Source: Paenibacillus humicus NBRC 102415 (GTDB lineage: Bacteria; Bacillota; Bacilli; Paenibacillales; Paenibacillaceae). Taken from it: a stretch of 47,265 nt of DNA. Where the stretch lies: the NCBI RefSeq assembly GCF_004000905.1, contig NZ_BIMD01000040.1, forward strand, positions 1 through 47,265, written 5' to 3'. Position numbers and translations under genes: made by a program. The notes below the pieces were generated by a model that had not been told where the DNA came from, ran no database searches, and worked only from the letters and a program-made list of their open reading frames with translations. Positions 44,964 to 47,265 of the stretch are shown here, piece after piece (the stretch's first letter is position 1; each line of letters begins with the position of its first letter).

Positions 44964-46136
44964 GTGAAATTCCTACATACGGCAGACTGGCATCTCGGCA
45001 AGCTCGTTCAGGGAGTCTATATGACGGAGGACCAGCGGCATGTCCTGGAGCAGCTTGTGCGCGCGGTGGAAGAGGAGCGGCCGGATGCCGTCGTCATCGC
45101 CGGCGATCTGTACGACCGCGCCGTGCCGCCTACCGAGGCGGTGGAGCTGCTCGACGAGACGCTTTACCGCCTCGTCATCGAGCTGGACACGCCCGTGCTC
45201 GCCATCTCCGGCAATCATGACAGTCCGGACCGGATCAGCTTCGGCACCCGCATGATGTCCCGCCGGGGCTTGCATCTCGCCGGGGCGCTGAAGGCGGACA
45301 GCGGGCCCGTCGTCCTGTCCGACGAGCATGGCGAGGTCCATTTCCATCTGGTTCCTTACGCCGATCCCGCGATGGTTCGCCATGCCTTCGGGAACGACGA
45401 CATCCGCACCCACGACGACGCCATGAAGGCGATCACGGACCGCATCAAGGCTGAAATGGAGCCTCAGGCTCGCCATGTATTGGTGGGGCATGCGTTCGTC
45501 ACTCCCGGCGGCGTGCCGGAGGCGAACACAAGCGAATCGGAGCGGCCGCTCTCGATCGGAGGGGCGGAGCATGTCAAGGCGGAATATTTCCGCCCGTTCC
45601 ATTACACGGCGCTCGGCCATTTGCATCAGGCCCATTGGGTGGAAAGGGAGAACGTCCGCTACGCGGGTTCGCCGCTCAAATACTCGGTGTCCGAGGAGCA
45701 TCACCGCAAAGGCTTTTTCCTCGTTGAGCTCGACGGAGCGGGACAGGCTTCCGCCGGCTTCCGGCCGCTGTACGCCCGCCGGGACATGCGGAGGGTGGCG
45801 GCTTCTATCCGCGAGATCGAGCAGAGCCACGAGCCGAGCGGGGATTATGTGTTCGTTACGCTGCTGGACGAGAATCCGGTTCTTTTTCCGATGGAGAAAG
45901 TCCGTTCCGTCTACCCTAACGCTCTCCATGTCGAGAGGAGGCCGGCCGCAGGCCTGCTTCCGCCGGAGCCTGGGGATGGACCGGAAGGGGCGAAAGCCCG
46001 CCGCGACCGCGATCCGGTCGATCTGTTCGATGCCTTTTACCGTGAAGTGAAGGGCGCCGAGCTCAGCAAGGAAAAGAGAGAGCTGTTCGGGCGGGTCTAT
46101 GCCGAAGTGCTGCAGGAAGAGGGGGCGGGGCGATGA
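44964..46136 (+). CDS. sbcD: Exonuclease subunit SbcD (Mre11 homologue)
   Basis: A 390-residue metallophosphoesterase-type nuclease, the catalytic partner of SbcC in the Mre11-Rad50-like complex. It cleaves DNA hairpins and processes double-strand ends. Motifs in order are HTADWHLGK (from residue 4), VIAGDLYDR, ISGNHDSPDR, LVGHAF and ALGHLHQAH. A capping domain and a C-terminal SbcC-binding region follow. The start is GTG 44964, behind GAAAGGAAG. It overlaps sbcC by four bases (ATGA), ensuring coupled synthesis. Confidence 0.96.
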   Translation: MKFLHTADWHLGKLVQGVYMTEDQRHVLEQLVRAVEEERPDAVVIAGDLYDRAVPPTEAVELLDETLYRLVIELDTPVLAISGNHDSPDRISFGTRMMSRRGLHLAGALKADSGPVVLSDEHGEVHFHLVPYADPAMVRHAFGNDDIRTHDDAMKAITDRIKAEMEPQARHVLVGHAFVTPGGVPEANTSESERPLSIGGAEHVKAEYFRPFHYTALGHLHQAHWVERENVRYAGSPLKYSVSEEHHRKGFFLVELDGAGQASAGFRPLYARRDMRRVAASIREIEQSHEPSGDYVFVTLLDENPVLFPMEKVRSVYPNALHVERRPAAGLLPPEPGDGPEGAKARRDRDPVDLFDAFYREVKGAELSKEKRELFGRVYAEVLQEEGAGR

Positions 46137-47265
46137 GGCCGATCAGACTGGTTTTGACTGCTTTCGGGCCCTACCGGAACGGGGAGGCGATCGATTTCGA
46201 GCCGCTGCGCGAGCGCGGCCTGTTCGTCATCTCCGGACAGACGGGAGCGGGCAAGACGACGGTGTTCGATGCGGTCTGTTATGCGCTCTACGGCACCGCG
46301 AGCGGCGAGGACCGGGCGGAGGCGAGGATGCTCCGGAGCCACTTCGCAGGGGACGATACGCCGACGTCGGTGGAGCTCGTATTTGCCGCACGAGGCCGCA
46401 AGTACCGGGTATTCAGGCAGATGCCCCATCGCAAGGCCGGCAACAAGAGCGAGACGGGCGGCAAGGCGGAGCTGTACGAGCTTACCGCCGAAGGCGAGGC
46501 GCCTCTGACGGACCGCTTTCATATCAAGGAGGTCGACGCCAAGCTGGAGGAGATCGTCGGCCTCAGCCGCGACCAGTTCATCCAGATCGTCATGCTGCCG
46601 CAAGGGGAGTTCCGCAAGCTTTTGACCTCCGACACCGAGAACAAGGAAGAAATTTTGCGCCGCCTGTTCCAGACGGGGCTTTACCGCAGCCTGGAGGAAA
46701 GCTTCGCAAGGCGCAGCCGCGAGCTGCGGGAGGCGGCCAAGGACAACCGTCAGCGGCTGCTGTACATGAGCGAGCAGGTGCGCGCGAGTCTTCCTGTCCG
46801 GGAAGGAAGCCGCCTGGAAGAGCTGCTGGCGCAAGAGCATGCGGCTCCTTCGCGCCTGATGGAAGGGCTGGAGGAGGAAGCCGTTTATTTCGGCAGCCTG
46901 GCAACGGGGCTGGAGCGTGAGCGGCTGGAAGCGGAAGCCGCTTATGAAGCGCAGCGGACGAAGCTCGCGGAGGCTTCCCGTCTCAATGCGAGGCTGGACG
47001 AGCTTGAGGCGGCGGAGGCGATGGCGGCGAAGCTGGAAGGCCGCGGCGGCGAGATGGCGGAGCTGGAGGCGAAGCTGGAGCGGGCGGAGAGAGCGGCCAG
47101 GCTGGCGCCGTACGAGGAGCAGTCGCGGCGTGCGGCTGCCGAGGCGGAGTCCGTGGAGCGGAGGCGTGTCGAAGCATCCGCCGCAGCCGCAGCCGCGGAA
47201 GCGGAGCATAGGGCCGCGGCGGAGGCGGCCGAGGCCGAGGAGGCGCGCGAGCCCGAGCGGCGCAA
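46133..47265 (+). CDS. sbcC: Exonuclease subunit SbcC (Rad50 homologue), N-terminal part, runs off window
   Basis: The first 377 codons of the SMC-like ATPase SbcC. The Walker A motif GQTGAGKTTVFDAVCYALYG is at about residues 35-54, and the Q-loop region IQIVMLPQGEFRKLLTSD and the following FQTGLYR are typical of SbcC. From about residue 190 the chain becomes a long coiled coil, very rich in Ala, Glu and Arg near the window edge. The zinc hook, Walker B and signature motif lie outside. It starts at ATG 46133 within the sbcD stop overlap. Confidence 0.95.
   Translation, partial: MRPIRLVLTAFGPYRNGEAIDFEPLRERGLFVISGQTGAGKTTVFDAVCYALYGTASGEDRAEARMLRSHFAGDDTPTSVELVFAARGRKYRVFRQMPHRKAGNKSETGGKAELYELTAEGEAPLTDRFHIKEVDAKLEEIVGLSRDQFIQIVMLPQGEFRKLLTSDTENKEEILRRLFQTGLYRSLEESFARRSRELREAAKDNRQRLLYMSEQVRASLPVREGSRLEELLAQEHAAPSRLMEGLEEEAVYFGSLATGLERERLEAEAAYEAQRTKLAEASRLNARLDELEAAEAMAAKLEGRGGEMAELEAKLERAERAARLAPYEEQSRRAAAEAESVERRRVEASAAAAAAEAEHRAAAEAAEAEEAREPERR

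Overview
The window reads as a G+C-rich, spore-forming member of the Firmicutes, most likely Paenibacillus or a close relative. The reasons are a sporulation gene (spoIIP), strong Shine-Dalgarno sequences, a CIRCE-controlled hrcA-grpE-dnaK-dnaJ operon, and the Bacillus-type order spoIIP-yqxA-lepA-hemW ... hrcA-grpE-dnaK-dnaJ ... prmA-rsmE-mtaB. The genus is inferred; no rRNA gene is present to confirm it. I see no tRNA, rRNA, CRISPR array, insertion sequence or phage gene.

Layout: (1) 1-4993, core block: end of spoIIP, a yqxA-like gene, lepA, hemW and a HEAT-repeat gene, closed by a terminator. (2) 5260-16757, first accessory catabolic island: a LacI-family regulator, a glycogen-debranching-type glycosidase, a three-gene CUT1-type ABC sugar importer without its ATPase, a membrane-embedded spermidine-synthase-like protein and a second glycosidase of the same general fold. 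Three near-identical palindromes (core CCAAAACGTTTTGG) mark the regulator's own promoter and the operon promoter. (3) 16863-19405, small genes: a membrane protein and a DinB-like protein on the minus strand, an ArgA-like acetyltransferase and a sugar-phosphate-isomerase-like TIM barrel on the plus strand. (4) 19428-24785, the heat-shock operon with CIRCE, including an unusually long structured dnaK-dnaJ gap. (5) 24891-35104, second accessory island: a FadR-type GntR regulator with its own palindromic operators, an AtuA-like protein (DUF1446) plus a DUF4387 protein, an LplB/YtcP/lipoprotein importer, two ADP-ribosylglycohydrolase-family enzymes (one fused to a lectin-like C-terminal region) and a ribokinase. 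(6) 35450-36989, a 61-aa protein and a cytochrome P450. (7) 37194-41725, core genes again: prmA, an M50 protease, rsmE, mtaB and a Nudix hydrolase. (8) 41882-47265: a Na/Pi-cotransporter-like protein, an RlmI-like rRNA methyltransferase, and sbcD with the start of sbcC behind a probable LexA box.

The most interesting system is the island at 24.9-35.1 kb. Its gene content suggests import of a ribosylated (N- or O-glycosidic) compound, hydrolysis of the ribosyl bond in the cytoplasm by the two ADP-ribosylglycohydrolase-type enzymes, phosphorylation of the released ribose by ribokinase, and handling of the aglycone by the AtuA-like/DUF4387 pair, all under a substrate-sensing GntR repressor. This is inference from gene content. 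The transporter + ADP-ribosylglycohydrolase + PfkB kinase + GntR combination recalls the poorly characterised yegTUVW cluster of E. coli. The first island probably takes up an oligosaccharide and hydrolyses it intracellularly. Its membrane spermidine-synthase-like gene is an unexpected partner. Both islands interrupt gene neighbourhoods that are contiguous in Bacillus subtilis.
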